Positions 42,015 to 53,672 of a DNA stretch of 64,000 bases are shown piece after piece. Source of the DNA: Allolobophora icterica (taxonomy: Eukaryota > Annelida > Clitellata > Crassiclitellata > Lumbricidae); assembly GCA_963556255.1 (NCBI GenBank), contig OY744610.1:16068039-16132038 (forward strand), read 5' to 3'. Below the pieces are notes generated by a model. That model was given only the letters and a program-made list of their open reading frames with translations. It was not told the DNA's origin and searched no databases. The number at the start of each line of letters is the position of its first letter. The first letter of the stretch is position 1. The translations under genes were made by a program, and so were the position numbers.

Positions 42015-45000
42015 ACTGGAAGATGTTTCAACCGTCATCGTTGGCACGTGCCAGATTCATCCTAGAATAAACAGAAATGTTTTTGATTCCATGCAATTTG
42101 ACATTCTGTCTCCAAGGCAAACGCTTATGCATAGTTTTCAGTGTGGCAGTTCTGCTGAATTCTACATCGAACCCATCAATTCATGCATTGACGACAGGGA
42201 TATAATGAAATTTCAGACTAATTACCTGGCCTTCATAGGAGACATTCCAGTTTTACCAGCTGATTTCCGTGGCTTAGTGGACACAATGTGCTGTTTCCAG
42301 ATTGTGCCCTACTCTGATTATCCAGGGTATGTTAGTCTCCTGCATGTTGGGGAAATGGTGTATAATTGGCACTGCAAAAAATTTCAGTTTCATACGACTA
42401 ACAAATACTATGTAGTTAGAAACGAGACCCCTTTAACATTATTGCATCGCGATTATACCGACCAACCGGAAACGTTCGGTCCAGCGGTTAAGTGCATTTC
42501 CGCAAATAGTGACAGAGTTCCATGCTATTGGTGCCCACAGTGGCCAAAAGAGGCACAAAATTGGCTGTTTCGACGAAGAAATTACGGATGGCCTACATCT
42601 GCCAACATCCGCGATGTAGTACAGAATGGTTGTCATGTTGTATTTGCAAAGCATCCTGCTTGTAGAAAAGATGAACGCCAGTGGAGACTGTCGTTTTCAG
42701 CGGCGGAAGTAATTTTACTTCAGAGTTGGACTCCAATTCAGCAGATTGTCTATCATATTCTCAGATTCTTTGCCAAGAGAGAACTGATCAAAAAAGATTG
42801 TCCAAAGGACGATGAAGTTCTCTCTACCTACCATTTTAAAACACTGATGCTGTGGTCCTGTGAAGAGATGTCACAAGAATGGTGGAAAGCCTCGCCTGTT
42901 GTTGAAATATGCTGTAATTTATTGCGAAAGCTGTCAGAATGGCTAAAGAAAGGATATTATCCGAACTATTTTATTTCTCAGGCAAACTTGCTTCATGAAG
43001 GCATGAACCAGAAAATAATTGATGAGATTATTAATCGTTCGAATGAGTTCTGCCATTATTACAGTCTTAGTATTTGGTTTTTGCTTAAGTACATAAAGCC
43101 AATCTTAGAGAAAATGGTTACTTCGGAAGATAGAATCGAGCGTGAGATAGATGCTGGATATTGCATGTCGCGTATATGCGAAATAATGGATGCCAGGAAA
43201 CTTGGAAACTTTGACTTACGGTTTTCATACGGATTCTGGCATTGTGCTCTGCACACTTTTCCTAAGCAAATACTGGAAACAGGTTATATGTTTCACTATT
43301 TTTTAGATGAAGTTTGTCTTTTGAGGGATCATAGAAGAGATAAAGTTGAACAAGGCTCATGTCTAGCTACTGTGGAGTTCTCATCAAGGTTTCCGCAGTT
43401 TGGAAAAGTGTTATACATTTTGCATTCCGCCAATGCATTAGAATTTAAGCAAATTACATTCGATAGCGACATATTTACTGAATTTATTAGAGAACTTACA
43501 TGGCAACCGAAAGTCGTGAGGTCTAAGTTTCATAACTTTCCAAAACCCAATGAAAAAAGTCTCGACAGGAGAGCAGTTCTATTCTTGAGAGCTCAAGATC
43601 TCATGGAAAATTTAGCTGGGTTAAATAGTCCTGAGGAATTTAAGCTGTTATCTCGGTTGTCAAAAGAGCTTCTTAGAAACGCGTTATCTTGTGCTGATAC
43701 TAAGTCGAGTGCTATCAGAGGCGTGGCTTTGGTTTACATGGCGGCCCTTCATTTTTCTGAATCGGATTACGAGACTGCCATAGAGTTCTGCTCGACATTT
43801 TTCGACAATAAAACACCTGGTCACGATGATGATAATTGTAATGACGAGGAGGAGGTAGAAGAGAAACAGAAGGAGAAGAAAGGAACGCTGACAGCAGGAT
43901 GTTCGTTTTGGTTTTCGCAAACGGACTATAGGATTGCCATAGACTTCTCTAAGACAATTTTCAACAGACAAAGAACTGTTCATGATTATGGTAGATCTGA
44001 TGAACTGCAGGAGTTGCAGGAGGAAGTAAAGGAGAAGAAAGAATCGCTGAATGCAAGATGTTTTCTTCATTTATCGGAATCGGATTACAGAGACCTCGCT
44101 TCGAAATCTATTATTAATCAACCGCCTGGTTATTACGAGGCAGAGGAAAAAGAGAATGAGAAAGAAACGGTGAATCAAGGATGTTTTCTTCATTTTTCTG
44201 ATTCGGATTACGAGATTGCCTTAGACATCTCTTCGACAATTGTTAACAGAAAAACACCTGGTCATGATGATGATACATGTGATAACCAGGAGAAGGTGGA
44301 AGAGAAAGAAACGCGGAATGCAAGATGTGTGCTTCATTTATCGGAATCTGATTACAAGAACGCCAAAGCCCTTTTTAGGAAAGTTTTCATCAGTCAACCG
44401 CCTGGTTATCATGAGGCGAAGGAAAAAGAGGAGAAAGAAACGATTAATGCAGGATGTTTGTTTCACATTGACGACGTTGCTACAATTGTTGGATTTTACT
44501 TGATTTTTAGGCGGATTAAAGATAATTTTCAGTACAATAGAAGACAGCATCTTGATTTGCGCCTGACACCAGAGGTATTTGCTCACTATTTAATTACTTC
44601 CTCAACTGAAAGAAGGTCTAAAGCTTTTCGACAAAATTACGATTTGCAACCCCCAACATTTCCGATGGATGAAATTTTGACGGCTATAACAAATCAAAAA
44701 TCTTCTTCATTATCAAAAAGTACAGACAGTGTTGTACGTGTCTATCAAAGAACCGATGAAATAAATGATTCAGAAACAGCCAGTAAAAGCTCTTTTGCAA
44801 ATGAATTCGACATTATTCAATTGCTGCTGGAATATTCGATAGAAAATATGACATCATTTTACAAAGCTATCTGCAAAGACTTTGGTATTCATTGCAATGC
44901 AGCTGACTGTTACCGTGCTGCCTATCTGTACAAGTGTCGTAAATATCCTGAAGTCTTGCAGTTATGTGGACGAATTCTCGATGAGCCAGATCTTCAGAGG

Positions 45001-45411
45001 AACTTGGAGGAATATACATTTGCAAATGTTATGGTGGTGCCACCTCTTGACTCTTATTTCGACAGAGATATCCAATGCTTGCTTGGATTGCACACTCTTG
45101 TTTTCTATTTGTCACCTTTGAATGAAGATTTATGCAAACTAGAATTCACAGCTGAGACGAAGTTTCAGCAATTTTTTGCCAGAGCTATTTATCTTGTGAA
45201 GTATAAATTTTCTGAAATTTTAGACTACCCTTACTATCTGAAATGTCATTATTTTCTAGGAAGACATTTCCTAGCAAGATACTTGAGGATGAGAATCGTA
45301 ATCGACTGCAATCATTCAAACTCAGAGGTATTGTTCGAATTTAAGAAACTGAAAAGCCGTCTTCCATTTGAGAACATTATTCGTTTCTTTCTTGAACAAA
45401 AACTTCGATGA
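42015..45411 (+). CDS. cGAS-like receptor / Mab-21 domain protein with expanded C-terminal repeats, copy B
   Basis: An intact terminal exon; the first Met in it is at 42091 (1,106 residues). Homology to copy A extends 25 codons further upstream to the acceptor before 42015, so translation probably starts in the exon at 29707, giving about 1,163 residues. Residues below count from the Met at 42091. The NTase signature is GS (19-20) with D35-x-D37. The Mab-21 core runs through WCPQWPKEA, CHVVFAKHPACR, WRLSFSAAEVILL and TYHFKTLMLWSCE. The cGAS-type zinc thumb is absent. Residues about 552-795 hold five tandem copies of a 42-53-residue unit, each with an S-x-[ST]-D-Y helix and an acidic/Lys-rich linker, where copy A has one. 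The C-terminus (CHYFLGRHFLARYL ... EFKKLK) is complete. By family, a role in nucleotide signalling or pattern recognition is possible; this is inference. Confidence 0.85.
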
Positions 45412-45414
45412 CAT

Positions 45415-46812
45415 GAAAAACGTTAATTATAAGACGTCATAAAGTAGATTGCGATTATAGTAAATATGTAATTGACTAAAAATATATGTAATGATGACGC
45501 AGGAGAAATGACACTAACTGCGATTGCTTGGCTATAATCACCCCTTGATCGCTGAGCCGTTTGTTTGTCCTACAGACCTCAAGGGTTTCGGATGGATCAT
45601 GGATTCTGTCTCTACAACTATCATGTTAATCCGTTGATCTTGTGTGCAGTTGTGTTGCTGTGCTGAATATGGCCCATATTGTCAATGTTTGTCTGCGAAT
45701 ACGCTTAAATACAAATGTAATTTATTTAATTATTTTAATACGATTTTTAATTCAAACACCTTGAAGTGGCGGATATCATTTCGCTAGTTATGATGCTTAG
45801 AAATGTCTGGGCTCGAGCAGCACAGTATGGAGCAATTGTTTTTACAACCTACTGGTTACTGTTAATGGTTACTTCTGAAAATAATGCAAAGGGTTGAAAA
45901 AATTTATCCGCATGACGGATTATGAAATCTTGATCACGTTGTAAATCACCTCATGGTTTCCTATGGCCAATTACAGAACTTTATAAAGTCGACGAAAATT
46001 TGAGAGGAAATCTACGTAATTGGGCGATTTCTACGATTTTTGCAAGAAGGTCTTTTATTTGTCGGTTCAGAAAGTTACGCATCAGACAAACCATACTTGC
46101 AATAAAAATAAGCGATGAGCTTATTACTCAATAAACTGATTTTTCGATTTGCCTTACTAAGATCCATCTGTTACGTATGCAAATGTGCATTTGCGGACTT
46201 CTCGATTAAAACATGTAAAACGAGCTTAATAACTATTAAATGGGCTTTTATCAGAAATGTCTGATAAGTTGTCAGTGTTCTTGATAACTTATTAAATCTT
46301 TCGAGTCTAAATAAATTTTTTCTTAAATTCGGGCTGTAGGTTGAATATTTTGGTAAACTTTCTTTTTCCATGTAAGATACCAAATTGGCTGTTTTCTCTA
46401 ATCATGCAAAACGTACATCTAGTGAATGTTTGCCAATGTGCGCATGGAAATCTTGTGTACTTTGTAATCGAGGAGTCTCTCTTTTAGTGGCGCTGCATAA
46501 ATTTGCAATTACAATTACATTTATGAAACCGGATGTCACTCTATACGTGGTAATTTTGAACCATGTGATATATTATCGTTAAAGGCAATCAATTGCATGC
46601 AGTGTAAATTCGGAAGTGTCTATAGCACGTGTTATTTCTCAACTTGCAGCTAGAGATTACACAGACCGGGTTGTATTTCAAAACCTCATAAAATTATCTG
46701 ACAGAAAATGATATCGAGTGAGCCTGCTTGGTGTTCGAGAGATATGCTACTCTTTTACACCCTTGTAATAATTTCACAAAACAATAAAACTCTGTCGTAT
46801 GACACAACTCGT
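45415..46812. other. 3' flank of copy B, no gene seen
   Basis: AT-rich sequence. I see no recognisable repeat or coding motif; short open frames here have no family features. Confidence 0.45.
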
Positions 46813-46816
46813 ATCT

Positions 46817-48345
46817 GAGTCATTTTCTGGTAACATGTCACATTCACTAATTGAGGAAGCAAAACAATTTTTTCTAAAATTACATTGGTGTTTGTTTGGA
46901 GCAAATCTCGAATATTTCTATTTTACAAATATGTATTTGGTTTTGCACTAATATGTAAAATTAGGAATTTTTAGCAGACAAAAATAGCCCTACTCAAATA
47001 TGTGTCCACTTCGTTACTCCTCCGTTCCCAAACACATATGAGCTAGGTATATATAGTAGACAGCTTCCTGTTGCCTAGTTTGACACACCAATATGTGTTT
47101 AGTATTAATATTTATAAAATAAATATAAAAGAAATTAAAATACAAATGATTATTTAATTCCATCACATTCTTTATTTTTTTAAGAAATTCTACTCCGTTA
47201 CGGAAATAGAAATAGGGGACCTAATCAATTTAAAGTTGAATGTATTTTTCTGGCCAAATAACAAAAAACCACATGAGTCAATCATTCCCAGTGATCAAAT
47301 AAACAGAAAACATTAAATATTTATGATGCTGTCTTAAAAATCTGCTCATAACATAAAAATTACATAAAAATTACCATACAATAAGTCCGCTCCGTTACTA
47401 CTCTCTGTCGAAAACTGAGCACAGAATGCGAAAAGTGAACTTTAAAAAACAGTCTGCCGAAACAAAAATTTATTTAAAATGTCATATATTGTCCAATAAA
47501 TTGTATTAGAAATTATAATTCAAGTACACGACTTATCCTGACAGTGGAATAAATTTTAATACCTCCAGGGTAACATTTACAATAACGGAGTGGACCGTTA
47601 ACGGAGTGGACAAATTGTGTATCAGCGCGATAAATATCATATTATCTCTCATGCGTCCACATCAATCGTCGGTACACTCACTATATAGCTTATAAACGTT
47701 ATATTATCAGTATTATTTTTAATTATTTATCCATAATCATTGCAAAAATGTAGTAACGGAGCGGATGTATAATAAAAAAAACACATTAGGTAGGAAATAA
47801 ATGAAAATTAATAAGAAATTTGTCTTATCATTCAGGTCGCTTATCAAGACCTACTTACTTCCCTGGATCTTTACAGAAGCGACGAGTTAAGTTGCGCGCC
47901 CTAAGAAATAGAAAGGTTGTGAGATACGAGATAATGTTAACATGTTAACGGAGGAGACATAATTTTCGGGGGACAAGTTTTAAAAATGTCTAAAAAATTG
48001 AACTGAAGATCCGGTTCACCAAGTTGTATTTAGAAACAGACAATTATATTTAATACAAAAGAAATGCACGATTATTTTGGCTTAATAAAAATCATTTGAA
48101 ATTATAGACAAAAGCAATAACAAATATGGCCTAGGGAAGGTATCGGAGTGGACCATTTTAAATTCAAAATAAATGTTAATAAATTAATTTATTGTTTTGA
48201 ATTTGCATTCAAAGATCTTAAATTGTTGACTAATCAATGACACTTTAATCTCATCACTTAGTATGATCAGACTGGGTATTTATTTCTCGAGAAATGACCT
48301 GGGACAGCTAAATTTGGAATATATGCAAATACCGGAAAATGACTC
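46817..48345. mobile_element. Non-autonomous DNA transposon with 4-bp duplication (Sola-like?)
   Basis: Inverted ends GAGTCATTTTCTGGTA (46817) and TACCGGAAAATGACTC (ending 48345), 15 of 16 matching, flanked by ATCT on both sides. The interior is very AT-rich. It carries at least seven scattered copies of a CTCCGTTA/TAACGGAGTGGAC motif in both orientations (46995-47015, 47190, 47388, 47585-47610, 47756, 47946, 48145). A 4-bp duplication with GAG ends is reminiscent of the Sola superfamily, but no transposase is present and the class is uncertain. Confidence 0.6.
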
Positions 48346-48858
48346 ATCTAGGACTTAGGTAAGGTCATCGGGCTTCTGTTATAAAGGTCATACCAGGGAC
48401 GTCATTTGGAGAGCAGGGGCACTTGCCCCCCTAATCTTTGAAAAAAATGCGAAAGGACGGAACATAAAAAGGAGGAAGAAGGAAGGAGTAAAAAAATATG
48501 ATACTCAAATTTATGAAATTATTATATGCTGTTAACAATACTAGAGCGTGTATAGTAGGGTGGAGTGAAAATGGCAAAAAAATTTTTTTTAAGCAAACGT
48601 TTTCTAACAGCGATGGAAAGTTGCCAGCATGTGAGTGTAAATAGTGCTCAAAATGTTGTTGATTTTGCTTTGCGTCTTCTGCCCTCTACCGGCGGTAAAA
48701 TATTTACCATGTAAAATTCTTTGAATGACGTCAATGTGGTGCATTATTTTTCTTTTTCTTCAACTGACTGTTTTCGAACGGCTACAATTCATGAAATACA
48801 CGTTCAAATCAGTTGCGGAAATCGCATCTGGTGTGTTACAGGATTATATAAGTGTAAC

Positions 48859-49067
48859 CAGGGGCGTAACGTTGGTCCAAAAAGTGGGGGGTACCAATTT
48901 CTTACACACAGGAAGCAGGGCATTGACTGCGATCTCTGGGAAAGCAAAATAATAAAATATTGATTGGCATTGTTCATAAAGTGGGGGAGGGAGAGTACGG
49001 TACCCCAGCCCAAAGAGTGGGGTGGGGTACGGTTACCCCTCGTTCCCCCGACAAATTACGCCTATGA
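48859..49067. mobile_element. Possible small hAT MITE
   Basis: CAGGGGCGTAACGTTGG at the left and CCGACAAATTACGCCTATG at the right are imperfect inverted ends around GGGG/CCCC-rich sequence. I do not find a matching 8-bp duplication, so the limits are uncertain. Confidence 0.4.
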
Positions 49068-49164
49068 TTGCAGCGACATTGCTGAAAGGAAGAAAATTAG
49101 AAGAGAACGAAAGAAGTACCAAAGCTCTGTTCAAGAAGTATGTGCCAGCATACGACTGTGAGTG

Positions 49165-50115
49165 TTGAGGGGACATTCCGGATAGTAATCCAAGAGGTCC
49201 GAGTCTGGGTTCGGGGGGGGGGCAGATCAAGAGAGGAGGCAGATCAGCTGTGAAGGCGGGTGTTATTTAGGGCGAGGAGAATTGGAAGGCAGAGGATCAA
49301 ATGAGTCAGGGTAGGAGTAGGCCCTTCTTGAAAAGGTGAGACTTTAGTTTGGAGTGGAAAGCCCGGAGATAGATAGAGGAACATGAGGAGAAAGTTGGAG
49401 GACGGGTTGGAATGATGATGGAGGAACCAAGAATCTGCAGAATTCAAGGGGACAATCGTTCCAGAGGCGTGGTGTTCTGTTGGATATGGCTGGGGTGGAG
49501 AACTTGAGATGAGTAGTGACAGGAGATCGAGAAAGACTGAAATATGAGGAGGATCTGGTGGAGCGGGTTGCCTGGATGGTGAAGAGACCATGGAGGTACT
49601 TGAGCTGGATATATTGTAGAGAGCTATAGGTTAGTGATAGGACTTTGAAATGGATTCACTCTGGGATTTTTAGCCAATGTATTGATTTGAGGATGAGGGT
49701 GATATGATGATGTTTGGGCATTCTCGTAACAGCCCTGGCTAGTGACTTTTGGATAAGTCGCAGACGCTTGATTTGGGTGGATTCAAGGTTGAGGAAGACG
49801 GAATTGCTGTAATCAATGAACAATAGAGGTAACAATGGTAGAGGAAGTTTTAAGGTCGATCTTGGGCCGTATGCGACGAAGGTCACAAATGTGCCTGAAG
49901 CAGGAGCGCGAGAGGTTGGAGATGTGGTTAGAGAAGGAGAGGTGTGGATCACAAGTAATGGACGGGGAGGGGGGTCCGATGTGAAAGTTAAGAAACGATG
50001 AGTTAGTCGATAGGTGTATGGAAGGGTGAGGGCTTTTCTTGATATGATCAGGAAGGCCTAGGATTATGAATTCTGTGTTGGAAAGGTTAAAGCAGAGGAG
50101 ATTGGATGACATCCA
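49165..50115 (-). pseudogene. LINE 3' half (CR1-like, possibly family B)
   Basis: The minus strand reads MSSNLLCFNLSNTEFIILGL, HLSFSNHISNLSRSCF, HICDLRRIRPKID, LRLIQKSLARAVTRMPK and LKSIHWLKIPE; then, after frame changes, RALNNTRLHS-like C-terminal text. These are the post-catalytic RT blocks of a CR1-type LINE. Several frameshifts are present. It is nested in the element at 48556-50282. Confidence 0.75.
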
Positions 50116-50447
50116 TTGATGATATTAGGTTAATCACGTTGAAATATTGCATCGACGGTAGAGGGCAGAAGATGTCATTTGAAATTTAAAATATTTTGTG
50201 TGTTTCTTACTCTACCTAAGTTGCATCTTTTGCCCACTATTAGACTTCATTTATTTAAAAATAATTTTTTCACTCCACCCTAGTGTATAGCTTTTTTCAC
50301 AAGACCCACTTTCTTAACGGTGGGGGGGGGGCACACTATACAGTTCCCCCAAATTTTGAAGAAACACCAAGCGCGACAAATTTGTTCACCTCATTTTTGA
50401 CGTCCCTGCCACCCTGAAAGAGCTTAAATGACGTTCCTGGGTCATAC

Positions 50448-51896
50448 TCATTAGGCTACTGACGTCCCAATACAGATTGAGTTTGCGGTGCTATCATTTA
50501 GCGTCTAAAACCAAACTAGCCCATATTCTTTCGTCGACTTCTGTCAAAGTCTTGCAATGATTGCAGCTTTAGGGGTACTAGATGTTGACTTTCTTCGACA
50601 CTCGGCGTCACCCATTGTGTTAGATCTTCGTCGAAAGCGGACTTGAAAGTGTTAAGTAAAGTGGTTGTCCAGCGTTCAATGTTTTATAAACTGTTAGCCC
50701 TAATTTTAAACGACCTCTTCCTGAACAAGAGGCCAGTGCAGATGTAAGATTGGCCACGAATTTGGAACTGTTCATGTTGAACTACAAATGAATCTTTCTG
50801 AGCTAAAATAATGAATTCGCTGGTGAATTTGCGCCCTCTCAAAACAAGATCACAAGTAAGTCGAAAACGTATTGACTTATTCCTTGGGATGGTTTCGTAC
50901 TGGGATAATTCGAAGCAATATAATGGCATAATGTAGGGCCTATGTTATTGTCATTGGTTAACACTGAGCAGCCCTTCTGAATTCTAATGTTAAACTGTAA
51001 ATGTAGAGCTACCTTCGAGTCGTTTACATTCGGAAATCACTTCTGATTGTGTGAATTCTTTCAACAGGAGACTCAGTCCTATTCCAGGACAGTTTCAAAA
51101 ACCGAAAATGTTTATTAATTAGTAGCGTCTTGGGTTAGAAAACCCAAAGAAGGAATAATCAGATCCATGAGTTAGGCTACAAGAACACAAGGTCAAATCA
51201 TCCACGCTGCTGAAGGTAGGCGTCAATTCAAACTCACCAACAGAGGAAAGCCGTATAAAGACAAAACATCCAGACAAAGCTCAAAATCATTTTAACTGTA
51301 TCAAACAGTGGAAATGTGGTCAGTGAATTAAAAATCCTTATCCCTAATCCTATCTCTTTAGGATTTACCAACTGATTAGGCCTCGTTCTAATTCTTTTTC
51401 CAGAACGACTTATTCTGCAGACTAATATTAACAGTTTATAATTATGCTGTTACTTTAAAACAAGTGTGAATAAACGAATTCATGGTGAATTTGATTTGTA
51501 AAATACTTAGCATACTAGTCTTAACAGTAACCGGAGTATCTTCATCGTAATCGTAAACTCCAAACTTCTAAAGCTCCACTCAAAAGCCAAACGTAGGGCA
51601 CCAGCATATTCACAAGGATTAACTGGTTAGTCAAAAAGCAATGCTGTCGGTGGCAGACTGATTTTAAGACGCAACGTATGTTAATCGAGGAGCCGATGAA
51701 GATACTCAGTCACTTGACGGACATGCTCCAGATTCAATATGTACTCTAATGCTAGATAAGGATTGTAGAGCTTCTAAGACTTTGCACGCATGCGTTTTAT
51801 TTTACGATAAAAGTAACAAGCGACTTGGGAATAGTCGGGATAACTTAATACAAACCAACATATCGGACCTGTATGCGCAAGAGTATATATATATAT
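50448..51896. other. Unassigned, with one LINE tail
   Basis: A tail at 51545-51625 matches the minus-strand LINE tails at 8590-8680 and 61590-61655. No gene is seen in the rest; the 81-codon minus frame at 50684-50929 has no recognisable motif. Confidence 0.45.
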
Positions 51897-52394
51897 TGTT
51901 AGGGTCACACGACTGACTAGTCCTAGGATGGGCAACAGTCCTGCTTGACTGGTTTCCTTTGACTGAGTAGAGACATCTAGCGGGGAAAGATATCCCATAT
52001 AAGGACAGAGAATAGGGTGTGTGGTTGAAGACTCTGATTATACTGCCGACGGGTGTAGTCTTGTCCGAGTACTTCCTGGGAGAAGTCTCTGATGATACTG
52101 CCGACTGGCTGTAGTCTTGTCCGAGTACTTCTTGTGTGCATGATAGTTAAGCTATCTTTCGTGAGGCTTTACACCTTTGGTGTTTGACGTTCGTTCTACA
52201 CGTCTTCGTTTCTGGTCGTCAGCCTGTTGCTGCATTGAAGACTAGGTTTTGTTGGGCGTTCTTCCGTGAGTGATGAGCGAACCGTTTTCCACCGTCAGTC
52301 TACGGTTGGGTAATGTATAATTAATTTGTTTTGGAGAATTATACCTATTTAAACTAGACACGAGTGTTTGAGCTTTTACTAGGATGAACTCGTT

Positions 52395-52397
<3 letters not shown>
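51897..52397 (+). mobile_element. Probable solo LTR in a (TA)n tract
   Basis: A 501-bp segment starts TGTTAGGGTC and ends CTCGTTACA, with ATATAT on both sides (51891-51896, 52398-52403). It includes CCATATAAGG (possible TATA box) near 52001. An internal tandem duplication of about 60 bases has both copies containing TGTAGTCTTGTCCGAGTACTTC (52045-52135). Because it lies in a TA repeat, the target duplication cannot be proven. Confidence 0.55.

Positions 52398-52479
<82 letters not shown>
52398..52479. repeat. (TA)n microsatellite
   Basis: About 40 uninterrupted TA units; target of the preceding LTR. Confidence 0.97.
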
Positions 52480-52484
<5 letters not shown>

Positions 52485-52749
52485 CATGTGAGGGCAGACG
52501 GACCAGGTGCAACTCTGGTGAAGGGATGGTACGCTGAGTGCCATGGCGGGAAAATAGCCTATACAAACTCTGTGAGGCCATGTGTTAGATAGAGACGTAA
52601 TTAAGTTTTTCGACCAATATGGTCTTTGTATAGAGCTATAGTATGGTGCCTCAGCATTGTGTCTCCGTTTTTAGAACTTGTGTGTTTTCGGAACCAGATA
52701 CCTTTGGTCTTTTTGAGGCCGGCTGGTCTCCTCGGTTCTGTTGCTGATG
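52480..52749. other. Short unassigned stretch
   Basis: No feature recognised. It continues across the hAT insertion into 53673 onward. Confidence 0.35.
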
Positions 52750-52757
52750 GAGAAGTG

Positions 52758-53664
52758 CAGACTTGTTGTCCTCGAGACCAAGGTCTTGGTCTCGAGTGCA
52801 CTCGAGTTCGTTTTTAAAAGTCTTGGTCTTGGTCTTGAGACCAAAAGTCTTGGTCTTGGTCTTGGTCTTGAGGTTCAAAGTCTTGGTCTTGGTCTTGAGG
52901 TTCAAGGTCTTGGTCTTGGTCTCGCAAGACCAAGACCAAGACCGGCTGTCAATATGAACAGTCATTTAACAAAACTCAAGAATTTTTAAATTTATCAAGC
53001 CTGTTTGCATCATCGCCTACGACAAATACCTACGGACGGATGCAAGTTTTGTTGGTCAGGAAACCGATCGGCAGCAGCAGCCAAGTTATGCTATGTTTGA
53101 CAGATCTGCCGAGACTTTTTCTGAAGCCAGACGGTCTTATAAACCATGGGAGGATTTCAAAAAGGCTCACGCTTTGTACATTTACATCCAGAGCTTGAAA
53201 AGCTACTGTGTGTGCCAGCGACTTCAGCACCTGTAGAACGTATTTTTTCACATGGGCACGCCTTGGTCAGAAAATTCTGAGCGAATTGGTTTTTATAAAA
53301 TACAAAAGGCATTCGGAATAACATTTTGCATGAAGGACTTTGTAAATAAGAATTCAGAATTCTCTGCAGTCTGCGTTTAAAGTTAATTTGCCTGAATAAA
53401 ATAAAAGACTCACGTTTTCATTAAAATTGCGAGTAGTCCGACTTGACATAATTTTGTTTAAGGAAAAGAAGTCTTGGGCTGAATGTGATTTTTGGGTCTT
53501 GGTCTCGGTCTTGGTCTTGAGGTTCAAAGTCTTGGTCTTGGTCTTGTTCTCGAGGTTCAAAGTCTTGGTCTTGGTTTCGAGGTTCAAAGTCTTGGTCTTG
53601 GTCTCGAGGTTCAGGGTCTTGGTCTTGGTTGGTCTTGAGGTTTAAGGTCTTGACAACAAGACTG
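52758..53664. mobile_element. Deleted hAT element with GGTCTTG subterminal arrays
   Basis: Ends CAGACTTGTTGTC and GACAACAAGACTG (12 of 13) with a perfect 8-bp duplication GAGAAGTG (52750-52757, 53665-53672). Both subterminal regions are dense arrays of GGTCTTG/GGTTCAAAGTCTTG (about 52780-52945 and 53495-53650). Between them a plus-strand remnant reads LEKLLCVPATSAPVERIFSH (about 53180-53250), the C-terminal dimerisation motif of hAT transposases. The rest of the transposase is gone. Confidence 0.9.
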
Positions 53665-53672
53665 GAGAAGTG

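Larger units (their letters stand above)
48556..50282. mobile_element. hAT-like element nested in the previous one
   Basis: Begins TAGGGTGGAGTGAAAA and ends TTTTTTCACTCCACCCTA, with a perfect 8-bp duplication GTGTATAG (48548-48555, 50283-50290). Imperfect inverted arms extend about 150 bases and include TCTTCTGCCCTCTACCG on both sides. Its interior contains a small MITE-like piece and a LINE fragment. No transposase is seen. Confidence 0.85.
48394..50439. mobile_element. hAT element (outer shell of a nested insertion)
   Basis: Inverted ends CAGGGACGTCATTT and AAATGACGTTCCTG (13 of 14) with a perfect 8-bp duplication GGTCATAC (48386-48393, 50440-50447). The element's own sequence is only about 320 bp, G/C-rich near its ends; the rest is a second transposon inserted at 48556. 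Confidence 0.88.

Noticed and set aside
42091..42093. Met at 42091 as the real start of the copy B protein
   Set aside because: Homology with copy A continues 25 codons upstream to a splice acceptor, so an earlier exon is more likely.
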